Positions 28,827 through 38,051 of a DNA stretch of 42,496 nucleotides are shown one piece after another. The stretch covers positions 1 through 42,496 of the forward strand of contig JAJTGU010000072.1 in NCBI GenBank assembly GCA_021297985.1. Reading direction: 5' to 3'. This DNA comes from Rubrivivax sp. (GTDB lineage Bacteria; Pseudomonadota; Gammaproteobacteria; Burkholderiales; Burkholderiaceae_C). Made by a program: the position numbers and the translations under genes. Within the stretch, counting starts at the first letter, position 1. Each line of letters opens with the position of its first letter. Under the pieces are notes generated by a model. It saw only the letters and a list, made by a program, of their open reading frames with translations, ran no database searches and was not told where the DNA came from.

Positions 28827-29132
28827 ATGCAGACAGCACCCACCCCCCGCGCGATGGCACCAAAGCCCGGTCGCTACGCCTGCCCGAACTGCCAGGGGAT
28901 GGTGATGCGGACGCCGCGCACGATGCTCGACCGCATCATCGCCATGATCGTCGGCATGCCGATGCGGCGCTACCAATGCCGCTTGGCGACCTGCGACTGG
29001 AGCGGCAACCTGTTGCAAGCACCGGCCGGCCGCGGCCAACGGATCGACGGGCCGGCGCCGGCGAAGAAACCGGCGTGGCGCACCAGCCCCAGTGTTCGGC
29101 ATCGCACCGACCGTCGCGACCGAGCCGCATAG
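28827..29132 (+). CDS. Zinc-ribbon-like small protein
   Basis: A 101-residue protein with a C-x2-C...C-x4-C arrangement (YACPNCQGMV and YQCRLATCDWSGN), suggesting a zinc ribbon, separated by RTPRTMLDRIIAMIVGMPMRR. The C-terminal third is basic and Pro-rich (APAKKPAWRTSPSVRHRTDRRDR). Function is unknown; the ribbon could bind nucleic acid or another protein. The codon pattern and Cys arrangement favour a real gene over a shadow. It may start at the internal Met10. Confidence 0.6.
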   Translation: MQTAPTPRAMAPKPGRYACPNCQGMVMRTPRTMLDRIIAMIVGMPMRRYQCRLATCDWSGNLLQAPAGRGQRIDGPAPAKKPAWRTSPSVRHRTDRRDRAA

Positions 29133-29204
29133 CCTGACCGGGCCCGGATTGCGGGCACCGCTGCCTGCACGACGCCGGCGCCGTCGACACCCTTCGGACT
29201 CCCC

Positions 29205-29420
29205 ATGAAGTACACACACCTGACGATGATGGCCCTGGCTCTGCTGACCCTGGCCGCCTGCAGCCGACAGCCCGAGCCGGCGATGCCTCCACCCGCTGTG
29301 GCCGTGCCCGGCCCGCCAGGCCCGACAGGCGCCACGGGGGAAACAGGCGCCACCGGCCAGCCGGGCTCGGGCACGACCGTGATCGTCGTTCCGCCGGCAG
29401 CCTCGGCGGCGAGCAGCTGA
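29205..29420 (+). CDS. Small lipoprotein with collagen-like Gly-X-Y stretch
   Basis: A 71-residue protein. MKYTHLTMMALALLTLAACSRQ is a lipoprotein signal with lipobox LAAC (Cys19 of the export signal), and the mature part contains GPPGPTGATGETGATGQPGSG, seven Gly-X-Y triplets, then a hydrophobic VIVVPP tail. It is probably anchored in the envelope. Collagen-like stretches form trimers in other bacterial proteins, but seven triplets is very short. It lies 22 nt upstream of the phospholipase D-like lipoprotein gene. Confidence 0.75.
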   Translation: MKYTHLTMMALALLTLAACSRQPEPAMPPPAVAVPGPPGPTGATGETGATGQPGSGTTVIVVPPAASAASS

Positions 29421-29442
29421 CCGCCGAACGCCCGGATCCGTC

Positions 29443-30888
29443 ATGCGTGCCGGGGCCCGCCGATCAAGAGGATCCGGGCCGCGGCGGTGGGCTCCGTTTC
29501 TGGCCCTGGCCCTGGCGGCCTGTTCGCCACTGCCCAGGCTCGACCCGGAATTCGGCCACAGCGGGCAGAAACCGCCGCGACTGGTCGGCGCCAAAGGTCC
29601 GTTGTCCGCCGCGCGCAGCGACGCCGTGCTCGACGCGCTGGCGATCCGCAGCCCGCACGCCGACATCTTCGAGCGCCATCTGGCGCTGGAGGAGGCGGTC
29701 GCCGACAGCCCGCTGACCACCGGCAACGCCGTGCGGCTGCTGCAGGACGGGCCGGCCACCTACCGCGCGATGCTGGCGGCGATCGACGCCGCGCAGGACC
29801 ACATCAACCTCGAGACCTACATCATCGAAGACGACGATGTCGGTCAGCGCTTCGCGCGGGCGCTGCTGGCCAAGCAGCGGCAAGGCGTCCAGGTCAACCT
29901 GCTGCGCGACAGCGTCGGCACGTTGGGCACCTCGGCCGCCTTCTTCGACGAGCTCGCAGCGGGCGGCATCGCGGTGCTGGAGTTCAACCCGATCAATCCG
30001 TTCGCCGCCCGCATCGGCTGGAAGCCCAACCGGCGCAACCACCGCAAGCTGCTCATCGTCGATGGCCACACGGCGTTCCTGGGCGGCATCAACATCAGCA
30101 GCGTCTATTCCGGAGGTTCGTTCAGCCGGTCTTCCAGCCCACGCCCGGCCGCGCGCCCCGCCCCGCGTCGGGATCCGCCGCCGGCGACCGATGCAGCGGC
30201 CGCCTGGCGCGACACCGATCTGCAGCTGCAAGGCCCGGTGGTGGCCGAGCTGCAGAAGCTCTTCATTGCCAGCTGGGCGCAACAACAGGGCCCGCCGCTG
30301 GCCCACCGCCACTACTTCCCGGCCCCGTTGGTGGCCGGCAAGGAAGTGGTGCGCGTCATCGGCAGCTCGCCCGACGCGGCGTACAGCCGGATCTACGTCA
30401 CGCTGCTGTCGGCCATCGGCAGCGCCGAGGCCAGCATCCACATCACCAACGCCTACTTCGCGCCCGACCCGCAACTGCTGGCCGCGCTGAAGGCCGCCGT
30501 CGCCCGCGGCGTGGAGGTGGTGCTGATCCTGGCCGGGCAGACGGACTCCTGGCTGGTCTTCCACGCCGGCCGCGGCTACTACGACGAACTGCTCGCGGCC
30601 GGGGTCCGGATCCACGAGCGGCGCGGTGTCGTGCTGCATGCCAAGACCGTGCTCGTCGACGGCGTCTGGGCGACCGTGGGCTCGACCAACCTGGACTGGC
30701 GCAGCTTCCTCCACAACCACGAGTTGAACGCCGTGGTTCTGGGGGTGGACTTCGGGCGCCAGGTGCGGACGATGTTCGATGCGGACCTCGCGGCCTCGGA
30801 GGCCATCGAACTCGACGCCTGGCGACGCCGCTCACTGGCGCTGCGGCTGCGCGAGTGGTTCGCGGGGCTGTGGGAGTACTGGTTGTGA
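29443..30888 (+). CDS. Phospholipase D-family cardiolipin synthase-like lipoprotein
   Basis: A 481-residue protein of the PLD superfamily with both HKD motifs: NHRKLLIVDGHTAFLGGINI (near residue 200) and HAKTVLVDGVWATVGSTNLDWRS (near 398), the two halves of one active site acting on phosphodiester bonds. It carries a lipobox-type signal (FLALALAACSPLP), which suggests an exported, membrane-anchored enzyme rather than the usual two-helix anchored Cls. A Pro/Arg/Ser-rich insert (SRSSSPRPAARPAPRRDPPPA) lies after the first motif. Phosphatidyl transfer between phospholipids (cardiolipin synthesis) is the most likely reaction; ClsB/ClsC-like proteins are the nearest named types. Confidence 0.9.
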   Translation: MRAGARRSRGSGPRRWAPFLALALAACSPLPRLDPEFGHSGQKPPRLVGAKGPLSAARSDAVLDALAIRSPHADIFERHLALEEAVADSPLTTGNAVRLLQDGPATYRAMLAAIDAAQDHINLETYIIEDDDVGQRFARALLAKQRQGVQVNLLRDSVGTLGTSAAFFDELAAGGIAVLEFNPINPFAARIGWKPNRRNHRKLLIVDGHTAFLGGINISSVYSGGSFSRSSSPRPAARPAPRRDPPPATDAAAAWRDTDLQLQGPVVAELQKLFIASWAQQQGPPLAHRHYFPAPLVAGKEVVRVIGSSPDAAYSRIYVTLLSAIGSAEASIHITNAYFAPDPQLLAALKAAVARGVEVVLILAGQTDSWLVFHAGRGYYDELLAAGVRIHERRGVVLHAKTVLVDGVWATVGSTNLDWRSFLHNHELNAVVLGVDFGRQVRTMFDADLAASEAIELDAWRRRSLALRLREWFAGLWEYWL

Positions 30889-30910
30889 CGATCCGGCGGC
30901 GCCACAGCCG

Positions 30911-32353
30911 TCAAGGCAGTCGCAGGGCCACGTAGAGCTGGATCCTGGCCCGCTGCACCAGCAGTGCGACGGCGCGGCGGCCGGATGCCACCTGCGCCGC
31001 TTCGACGGTGTCGACCTCGCGCCCGTCGACCGCCAGCACGACATCGCCCGCCATCAAGCCGGCCTGCGCCGCCGCTCCGTCGACCGCTTGCACCAGCAGC
31101 CCCTTCGCGACGCCGAGTTCACGCAGTTCCCCGGGCGCGAGCACACGCAAGGCCAGGCCCAGACGTCCGCCCGGCACCGGCGGCGGCTGCGCGCCGATGT
31201 CCACCGCCGGCTCGCCGTCGTCGAGCCGGGCCTGCAGCATGCGCCGTTCGCCTTGGCGCCAGACCGTGAAGCGGAGCACGTCGCCCGGCGCCGCCAGGCT
31301 CACCGCCACGGGCAGATCGCTCGACCATTCCACCGCCTGGCCGTCGACTTCGATGACCACGTCGCCGCTCCGCAGCCCGGCCCGCTCGGCCGCGCTGCCA
31401 GCCGTCACGCCGATGATCAGGGCGCCTGCCGGCTTGGCGAGCGCAAAGGCCTCGGCCAGCGCCTGGTCGACCTCCTGGACGGCGATGCCCAGCCGCGCGT
31501 GGCGCACCCGACCGGTGGACAGAATCTGCTGCATGGCGCGCTGCGCCACGGCGATCGGGATCGCGAACGAGAGGCCCTGGTAGCCGCCGGTCTGCGAGTA
31601 GATGCGGGCGTTGATGCCCACCACCGCGCCGCGCATGTCGATCAATGGTCCACCCGAGTTGCCGGGGTTGATGGCGGCATCGGTCTGGATGAAGGCCACC
31701 GCGCCATCGCCCGGCAGCGCGCGCGTCACGGCGCTGACGACCCCGGCCGTGACCGTGCTCTCGAAGCCGAACGGCGAGCCGATCGCCACCACCCACTCGC
31801 CGACCCGAAGAGGGCGGGGCGGCTGCAGCACCGCCACCGGGAAACCGTCGCCCTCGATCTTCAGAACGGCGATGTCGGTGCGCCGGTCCAGGCCCAGCAC
31901 CCGGGCGCGGAACTCGCGCCGATCGCCCAGCTTGACCCGCACCTCGTCGGCATCGGCAACCACGTGCGCATTGGTCAGGATCAGGCCGTCGGCACGCACG
32001 ATCAGGCCCGAACCGGCGCCGCGCACCGGCAGCCTCAGCGCCGGCGGCAGGCCACCAAAACGCATCTGAAAGCCGCGCAACAGTTCGAGTACCGGGTCCT
32101 GCTCGTCCGCCGGTGGCGTGCCGTCGCGCTGCGCGCTCGGCGGATCGGCAAAGACGCTGCGACTGCCGATGACCGCGATGTTGACGACCGCGGGCGCAAA
32201 ACGCGCCGCGATCCCGGCAACGTCGGGCAGGACCTGTCCCGTCCTGGCGCGCGCAGGTCCGTGCGCCACGCACCCCAGCACCAGCATCACGAACAGGAAC
32301 TGCAGCCCGCGTGCGGCCGCGAACCGCGTCCCCCAGTGCTTGGCTGCCTTCAT
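30911..32353 (-). CDS. Periplasmic HtrA/DegP-type serine protease with two PDZ domains
   Basis: A 480-residue protein: signal segment (FLFVMLVLGCVAHGPARA), a trypsin-like domain with His (TNAHVVADADEV), Asp (RRTDIAVLKI) and Ser (INPGNSGGPLIDMRG), and two PDZ domains (about 285-370, LGIAVQEVDQALAEAFAL..., and about 385-475, GLALRVLAPGELRELGVAKG...). These proteases degrade or refold misfolded envelope proteins. ATG at 32353 (MKAAKHWGTR) is preferred; the track start at 32632 adds 93 low-complexity residues. It converges on the phospholipase D-like gene with a 22-nt gap and is divergent from the SDR. Confidence 0.92.
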   Translation of the reverse strand: MKAAKHWGTRFAAARGLQFLFVMLVLGCVAHGPARARTGQVLPDVAGIAARFAPAVVNIAVIGSRSVFADPPSAQRDGTPPADEQDPVLELLRGFQMRFGGLPPALRLPVRGAGSGLIVRADGLILTNAHVVADADEVRVKLGDRREFRARVLGLDRRTDIAVLKIEGDGFPVAVLQPPRPLRVGEWVVAIGSPFGFESTVTAGVVSAVTRALPGDGAVAFIQTDAAINPGNSGGPLIDMRGAVVGINARIYSQTGGYQGLSFAIPIAVAQRAMQQILSTGRVRHARLGIAVQEVDQALAEAFALAKPAGALIIGVTAGSAAERAGLRSGDVVIEVDGQAVEWSSDLPVAVSLAAPGDVLRFTVWRQGERRMLQARLDDGEPAVDIGAQPPPVPGGRLGLALRVLAPGELRELGVAKGLLVQAVDGAAAQAGLMAGDVVLAVDGREVDTVEAAQVASGRRAVALLVQRARIQLYVALRLP

Positions 32354-32711
32354 CGAACCGGTGCCGCTTCGAGCCGGCCTCCGGCACCCCCCAGCGCCGC
32401 AGCGGCCAGGCTTGCAGGGATCGAGATCGAGACGCGCGTACTCATGATTCGGGACCGATGCAGGCGCACCGGTGTCGCTGTTGGCCAAGCACATGCTCCG
32501 ACGTGTTGTAGGGGCGGGCCGGCCGAGCGTCTGTTCGACGGCGCACACGCGACCCGGGGTCAATGCCACGCCTTCATGCGTGCGATCCCGGCCCGCAGGT
32601 CCAGCGCGATTCGCAGGCCGCGCCGGCCGCATGGACGGTGGCGCAGCGCACAGACCGGTGCGTCGGTCTGTTCGATGCTGGTCGGAGCCTCATTCACACA
32701 AGGAACCCATC
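32354..32711. other. Divergent intergenic region, no gene seen
   Basis: A 358-nt gap between the HtrA start (minus) and the SDR start (plus). Track ORFs crossing it are extensions or shadows rich in Arg, Ala and Pro. It should contain both promoters. I see no clear operator, repeat or structured RNA; CAAGGAACCC just before 32712 is the SDR ribosome-binding site. Confidence 0.5.
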
Positions 32712-33461
32712 ATGCTGAAGAACAAGGTCGCGCTGGTGACCGGCGCCGCCGGGGGCATCGGCCGTGCGGTCGCGTGGGTGTACGCGCGCGAAGGCGCCAA
32801 GGTTGTCGTCTCGGACACCGACAACGCCGGCGGCGAAGAGACCGTGGCGCTGATCCGCCAGCACGGCGGCGATGCCCTGTACGTGGCCGCCGATGTCGCC
32901 AGACCCGCTGACGCGCAGGCGCTGGTGGAACGCACGGTGGCGCACTACGGCCGGCTCGACGTGGCCTGCAACAACGCCGGCATCGGCGGCCCCACCGCGC
33001 CACTGGCCGAGTACCCGCTGGACGGCTGGGCCAAGGTCCTCGACATCAACCTCTCCGGTGTGTTCTACGGCATGCAGCAGCAGATCGCGGCGATGCTTCG
33101 CACGGGCGGCGGCAGCATCGTCAACATGGCGTCGGTGCTGGGTGCGGTGGGCTTCGCCGCGAGCTCGGCCTACACCGCGGCCAAGCATGGCGTGGTCGGG
33201 CTCACGCAGGCGGCGGCGCTGGAGGTCGGCACCAAAGGCATCCGCATCAACGCCGTGGCGCCGGGCTTCATCCACACCGCCATGGTCAGCAGGCTCGAAG
33301 CCGACCCCGCGCGCATGGCCCTGCTGGTCGCGGCGCACCCCCTCGGTCGTCTGGGCCGGCCCGAAGAGGTGGCCGAGCTGGTGGCCTGGCTGTCATCGGA
33401 GCGGGCCTCGTTCGTGACCGGCGCCTACTACCCGGTGGATGGCGGCTACCTGGCCCGCTGA
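32712..33461 (+). CDS. Short-chain dehydrogenase/reductase
   Basis: A 249-residue classical SDR using NAD(P)H. Motifs in order: cofactor loop TGAAGGIG (about 10-17), NNAGIGG (about 87), the active-site Ser in NMASVLG, catalytic Tyr-Lys in SSAYTAAKHG, and VAPGFIHTAM. The end SFVTGAYYPVDGGYLAR is the typical VTGxxxxVDGG tail. An acidic residue at the end of strand 2 (VVVSDTDNAG) suggests NAD rather than NADP. The substrate is unknown; it is not part of an obvious pathway here. The ATG at 32712 is preceded by AAGGAA; the track start at 32472 is upstream shadow. Confidence 0.92.
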   Translation: MLKNKVALVTGAAGGIGRAVAWVYAREGAKVVVSDTDNAGGEETVALIRQHGGDALYVAADVARPADAQALVERTVAHYGRLDVACNNAGIGGPTAPLAEYPLDGWAKVLDINLSGVFYGMQQQIAAMLRTGGGSIVNMASVLGAVGFAASSAYTAAKHGVVGLTQAAALEVGTKGIRINAVAPGFIHTAMVSRLEADPARMALLVAAHPLGRLGRPEEVAELVAWLSSERASFVTGAYYPVDGGYLAR

Positions 33462-33486
33462 GCCGGCACGCACCCGTCTCGGATCC

Positions 33487-34413
33487 TCATTGGGGATCGT
33501 CTGGACGGACCTCCGTGCCCGCGCGACCGGTCAGCATGTCGTCGATGCGGTCGAGCGAGCCGATCACGGCCCGCCGCTTCATCGCTTTCACGAAGGCGAT
33601 CGCGGCCTCGACCTTGGGCGCCATCGAACCCGGCGCGAACGTGATCCGGGACAGTTCGTCGGCGCTGACCGTGTCCAGGCGGCGCTGCGCGGGCAGCCCC
33701 CAGTCGAGGTAGACGGCGTCGACATCGGTGGCGATGAGCAGGCAGTCCGCCTGCAGCTCGATGGCCAGCAGCGCACTGCACAGATCCTTGTCGATGACGG
33801 CTTCGGCGCCTTGCAGCCCGCGCCAGCCCTCGCCCTGCGCCGTCACGACCGGGATGCCGCCACCGCCGGCGGCGATGACCAGCGTGCCGCGCTCGAGCAG
33901 GCCGCGGATCACGGGCAGGCCCGGCACCCGCAACGGCCGCGGCGAGGGCACCACGCGGCGCCATCCGGGGCCGTCCGCCGCCATCGTCCAGCCGTGCCGA
34001 GCGGCCACGGCATCGGCCTGTTCGCGGCTGTACACCGGGCCGATCGGCTTGCTCGGCGCCTGGAAGGCCGGATCGTCGGCATCGACTTCCACCCGTGTGA
34101 TCAGCGTGGCCACGGCGCGCGCCGCGGGCATGCGGTTGGCGAGCTCCTGCTCCAGCAGATAGCCCAGCATGCCTTCGGACTCGGCCCCCAGCACGTCCAG
34201 CGGATAGGGCTCGATGGCGGTGTAGGCCGCGGCCTGCAGTGCCAGCAGGCCCACCTGTGGGCCGTTGCCGTGTGTGAGCAGCAGGTCGTGCTCGCCCGCC
34301 AGGCGTGCCAGCTGGGTGGCGGCCTTGCGCACGTTGGCGAGCTGGTGCGCGGCCGTCGGTGCCTGCGCGCGGCGCAGCAGCGCGTTGCCTCCGAGCGCGA
34401 CGACGAGTCTCAT
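33487..34413 (-). CDS. arcC: Carbamate kinase
   Basis: A 308-residue enzyme that transfers phosphate from carbamoyl phosphate to ADP, making ATP in the last step of the arginine deiminase pathway. Conserved segments are [12 protein letters not shown] at the start, [42 protein letters not shown] and [35 protein letters not shown], and [17 protein letters not shown]. It starts 7 nt after the arcB stop and ends the operon. Length is normal for the family. Confidence 0.95.
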   Translation of the reverse strand: MRLVVALGGNALLRRAQAPTAAHQLANVRKAATQLARLAGEHDLLLTHGNGPQVGLLALQAAAYTAIEPYPLDVLGAESEGMLGYLLEQELANRMPAARAVATLITRVEVDADDPAFQAPSKPIGPVYSREQADAVAARHGWTMAADGPGWRRVVPSPRPLRVPGLPVIRGLLERGTLVIAAGGGGIPVVTAQGEGWRGLQGAEAVIDKDLCSALLAIELQADCLLIATDVDAVYLDWGLPAQRRLDTVSADELSRITFAPGSMAPKVEAAIAFVKAMKRRAVIGSLDRIDDMLTGRAGTEVRPDDPQ

Positions 34414-34420
34414 CGACGCC

Positions 34421-35419
34421 TCACGCCAGCGTGGCCACGAGCACGGCCTTGATGGTGTGCAGGCGGTTCTCGGCCTGGGTGAAGACGATCGAGGCTTCGG
34501 ACTCGAACACTTCGTCGGTGACCTCGATCTCGGACAGACCGTACTTCTCGTGCACCTGACGGCCGACCTCGGTCTCCAGGTTGTGGAAAGCCGGCAGGCA
34601 ATGCATGAAGCGGGTGCGGGGCTTGGCCGTGGCCTGCATCAACGCCGCGTTCACCTGGTAGGGCATCAGCTGCGCGATGCGCTGCTGCCACACCGCATCG
34701 GACTCGCCCATCGAGACCCAGACGTCGGTGTAGAGGAAGTCGGCCCCGGCCACCGCCTTCAGCGGATCGGTCTCCAGCGCGATGCGCGCGCCGGTGGTGC
34801 CGGCCAGCGCGCGCATGCGCGCCACCAGCGCAGGCGGCGGCTGCAGCTCGGCCGGTGCGGCGATGCGCACGTCCATGCCCATCTGCGTGCCGCCGACGAG
34901 CAGCGAGCAGCCCATGTTGAAGCGCGCGTCGCCCAGGTAGCAGAACGTCAGCTCGTGCAGCGGCCGCTCGCCGAACTCGGCCATCGTCATCAGGTCCGCC
35001 AGCACCTGCGTCGGGTGCGCCTCGTCGGTGAGGCCGTTCCACACCGGCACGTGCGAGTTCCGCGCGATCTCCTCGACCACGCTCTGGTGGAAGCCGCGGT
35101 ACTCGATGCCATCGAACATGCGGCCGAGCACGCGGGCGGTGTCCTTCAGCGACTCCTTGTGGCCGAGCTGCGAGCCGGCCGAGTCAAGGTAGGTGACATG
35201 GCCGCCCTGGTCGTGCACCGCCACCTCGAAGGCGCAACGCGTGCGCGTGGAGGCCTTCTCGAAGATCAGCGCGATGTTCTTGCCCTTCAGGCGCGGGTGT
35301 TCGGTGCCTGCGGCCTTGGCGCGCTTGAGTTCGGCCGCCAGGTCGAGCAGGTAGCGGATGTCGCGCGGCGAGAAGTCGATCAGGTCGAGCAGGCTGCGGC
35401 TGTGGAGGTTGAAGCTCAT
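34421..35419 (-). CDS. arcB: Ornithine carbamoyltransferase (catabolic type)
   Basis: A 332-residue enzyme that in this pathway splits citrulline with phosphate into ornithine and carbamoyl phosphate. Visible motifs are [26 protein letters not shown] (carbamoyl-phosphate site), the [11 protein letters not shown] motif and the ornithine loop region [34 protein letters not shown] is the normal start; the track ORF (to 35809) extends over the flavocytochrome gene. It follows that gene by 35 nt and precedes arcC by 7 nt. The arc context supports the catabolic form rather than the biosynthetic ArgF. Confidence 0.95.
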   Translation of the reverse strand: MSFNLHSRSLLDLIDFSPRDIRYLLDLAAELKRAKAAGTEHPRLKGKNIALIFEKASTRTRCAFEVAVHDQGGHVTYLDSAGSQLGHKESLKDTARVLGRMFDGIEYRGFHQSVVEEIARNSHVPVWNGLTDEAHPTQVLADLMTMAEFGERPLHELTFCYLGDARFNMGCSLLVGGTQMGMDVRIAAPAELQPPPALVARMRALAGTTGARIALETDPLKAVAGADFLYTDVWVSMGESDAVWQQRIAQLMPYQVNAALMQATAKPRTRFMHCLPAFHNLETEVGRQVHEKYGLSEIEVTDEVFESEASIVFTQAENRLHTIKAVLVATLA

Positions 35420-35454
35420 GGAGTGGCCCGGTCGTGTCGAGGCGCGCGGTGCGC

Positions 35455-36813
35455 TCAATGCAGGTTGAAGAGTTCCTGGTGGAAGTCGCGGCCGGGCAGG
35501 CCCATGGCGAGCAGGTCGCGGCGCAAGGCCTTGCCGAAGGCTGCCGGTCCGCAGAACCACACATCGGCTTTTCGCCAACCGGGCGCCGCCGCGCACAGCC
35601 GCTCGGCGGTCAGCCGCCCGTCCACCGCGTCCACCATCACATGCAGGCGCGCGCCCACGGCCAGCGCCGCTGCCGTCAGCCGCGCTACGACACCATCGTG
35701 CGGTGTGGCGGTGGTGTAGAACAGATCGATCGCCTTGCCATCGGGACGCAGCGCCAGCTGCTGCAGGCGCGCGATGAACGGGGTGATGCCGATGCCGCCG
35801 CCCACCCACACCTGCCGGCTCCGGTCGCTCACGAAGTTGAAGCAGCCATACGGGCCTTCGACGCGCAACAGGTCGCCCACCTTCAGAAGCGCGGGCAGCT
35901 GCCGCGTGTAGTCGCCCAGGCTCTTGATCAGGAACACCATGCGCCCGTCACCGGTCCACGGTGAGGTGATGGTGAAAGGGTGTGCGCCTTCGCTCGCATC
36001 GAAGCGGACGAACGCGAACTGGCCGGCATCGTGGCCCGCCCACCGGCTCTTGAGCCGGACCTCGACCTGCAGCACGTCGGCACCGGCGGGCAGGCCGGTG
36101 GCCTGCACCTCGGCGACCGCCTGACGGCTGCGGCCCACCGCGCCAAACAGCACCATCAGCGCCGCCACGGTGCCCGCCAGCATCAGCAGCGCCATCACCA
36201 CCCCGACGGGCTGCGTCCGGCTTCCGTCGCGGGTGAGCACCACGGCGTGAAACACCAGCACGAGGTAGACCACGGGCAGCAGCCGGTGGGTCTGGAAGAA
36301 GCGGCGGTAGGGAAAGCGCTTCCACAGCGCCAGCGCGATCAGCAGCACCAGCGCATAGAACGCCCACTCGCCCAAGCCCTCGGCCGGATCGCGCAAGCCG
36401 TGCAGCAGCGCCGACACCGCAGTTTCCGGTTCAGCCGACGGCACCCGGGCGGCGCGCGCCGGGCGCACCAGCCAACCGAGTTCGAGCATCCACTTCGGCG
36501 CTTCCACCCACAACCAGTGGCAGACCGCGAACACCAGCGCGGAGATGCCCAACCACTGGTGCAGGCGGTACATCTTGTCGAGTCCGCCCAGCCAGGGTTC
36601 GAAGAACACCGGCCGGGTCGCGAGCACCATGGCCACACTCATCGCGGCCATCGCCAGCATGCCGGTGCCTTGCAGCGATGGCGCGCGCAAGGCGAACACG
36701 CCCGGTCCCAGGCCACTGAACGGTGCGGTGGCCAACCAGAGCGCGAGCACCGCCAGAAGCACCCCGGCGAGTGACCACTGGATGCGGTTCAGGCCGCCGC
36801 GACCCACCGTCAT
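35455..36813 (-). CDS. Ferric-reductase-like transmembrane flavocytochrome inside the arc operon
   Basis: A 452-residue protein. The N-terminal half (about 15-235) has six or so membrane spans with paired His that can bind heme ([21 protein letters not shown] and [22 protein letters not shown]). The C-terminal half is a ferredoxin-reductase module: FAD site [13 protein letters not shown](P) site [14 protein letters not shown] and an end [33 protein letters not shown]. It should move electrons from NAD(P)H through FAD and heme across the inner membrane. The ATG overlaps the arcA stop (ATGA), so it is co-translated with arginine deiminase. No such partner is part of the known ADI pathway. Confidence 0.88.
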   Translation of the reverse strand: MTVGRGGLNRIQWSLAGVLLAVLALWLATAPFSGLGPGVFALRAPSLQGTGMLAMAAMSVAMVLATRPVFFEPWLGGLDKMYRLHQWLGISALVFAVCHWLWVEAPKWMLELGWLVRPARAARVPSAEPETAVSALLHGLRDPAEGLGEWAFYALVLLIALALWKRFPYRRFFQTHRLLPVVYLVLVFHAVVLTRDGSRTQPVGVVMALLMLAGTVAALMVLFGAVGRSRQAVAEVQATGLPAGADVLQVEVRLKSRWAGHDAGQFAFVRFDASEGAHPFTITSPWTGDGRMVFLIKSLGDYTRQLPALLKVGDLLRVEGPYGCFNFVSDRSRQVWVGGGIGITPFIARLQQLALRPDGKAIDLFYTTATPHDGVVARLTAAALAVGARLHVMVDAVDGRLTAERLCAAAPGWRKADVWFCGPAAFGKALRRDLLAMGLPGRDFHQELFNLH

Positions 36814-38051
36814 ATCGGGTCGCGCTCGACCGGGCAGCTCATGCAATGGCTGCCGCCACGTCCGCGGCCGAGCTCGCTGCTGGGCAGGGTGATCACCTCG
36901 ACACCGGCCTTGCGCAGCAGCGTGTTGGTGTAGACGTTGCGGTCGTAGGCCATCACCACGCCGGGCGCGACGCACAGCAGGTTGTTGCCGTCGTCCCATT
37001 GCTCGCGTTCGGCCTCGTAGGCGTCCCCGCCGGTGGCCACGGTGCGGATCCTCGGCAGGCCCATGGCCCGTGCCACGACCTCGATGAAGGGCTTGCTCTC
37101 GGTCCGCACATCCAGGCTGCCCTCCCGCTTGCCGGGGCGCAGGCTGTGCACGCGGATCGCGTCCACCGTCTCGGGGAAGAAGGTCGCCAGGTCGCGGTCG
37201 CAGAAGCTGAACACCGTGTCCATGTGCATCGCACCCCGCGACTTCGGGATCTGCGCCGCCAGCACCTCGTCGGCCGCGCCTGCCGCGAACAGGCTGCGGG
37301 CCAGCTGGCACACCCCCTGCGGCGAGGACCGCTCGCCCATGCCGACCAGCACCACGCCGGCACCCAGCGGCATCACGTCGCCGCCTTCGAGCGAGGCCAG
37401 GCCGTGGTCGCGGTCGGGGTCGCCCATCCAGACCCGGTGACGGCTGCCGTCCGGCGCCGCAAACGCGGGATGGAAGCGGTAGACCGCCGCCATCAGCAGC
37501 GTCTCCTGCCGGCGCGCGGGCCAGAACATCGGGCTCAGCACCACACCCTCGCCCACCCAGCAGCTGTTGTCGCGTGTGAACAAGGTGTTGGGCAGCGGGG
37601 GCAGCAGCATCTCGCTGGGCGCGCTGAAGGCCCCCAACAGCCCTCGAGGCTCGAACGGCAGCTCGGCGCGCGCCACGCCGCCGATCAGGTGCTCGGCCAG
37701 CCGGGCCGGCGACAGCGCTTCCAGCCAGGGGCGCAGCTGAGCCGCGGTCTCTTCGTCGACGAAGTCCGGACCGAGCTTGCGGTCGAGCAGCCAGGCCCGT
37801 GCAACCGCGTCGGACACGGTCACGGCCAGAAGCTCCTGCAGCTCCAGCACCTCGATCTCGCGCTCCCGGAGCGCGGCGGTGTAGGCGTCATGGTCGTTGC
37901 CGGCCCGGGCGACCCACAGGACGTCGTCGAACAGCAACTCGTGGCAGTTGGCCGGCGTCAGTCGCTTCTGGGCCAGGCCGGGGCGGCAGACGATGACGCG
38001 GCGCAGCCGGCCGACCTCGGAATGCAGACCCGGTCTCGTGGGGTTCGTCAT
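36810..38051 (-). CDS. arcA: Arginine deiminase
   Basis: A 413-residue enzyme converting arginine to citrulline and ammonia. Family motifs include [16 protein letters not shown] (with the FTRD motif), [27 protein letters not shown], the His-Asp element [30 protein letters not shown] and the catalytic Cys in [19 protein letters not shown] at the C-terminus. The ATG at 38051 shares one base with the arcD stop (TGATG). The longer track ORF (1004 aa) reads the arcD region out of frame and is not real. It begins the catabolic part of the arc operon. Confidence 0.96.
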   Translation of the reverse strand: MTNPTRPGLHSEVGRLRRVIVCRPGLAQKRLTPANCHELLFDDVLWVARAGNDHDAYTAALREREIEVLELQELLAVTVSDAVARAWLLDRKLGPDFVDEETAAQLRPWLEALSPARLAEHLIGGVARAELPFEPRGLLGAFSAPSEMLLPPLPNTLFTRDNSCWVGEGVVLSPMFWPARRQETLLMAAVYRFHPAFAAPDGSRHRVWMGDPDRDHGLASLEGGDVMPLGAGVVLVGMGERSSPQGVCQLARSLFAAGAADEVLAAQIPKSRGAMHMDTVFSFCDRDLATFFPETVDAIRVHSLRPGKREGSLDVRTESKPFIEVVARAMGLPRIRTVATGGDAYEAEREQWDDGNNLLCVAPGVVMAYDRNVYTNTLLRKAGVEVITLPSSELGRGRGGSHCMSCPVERDPI

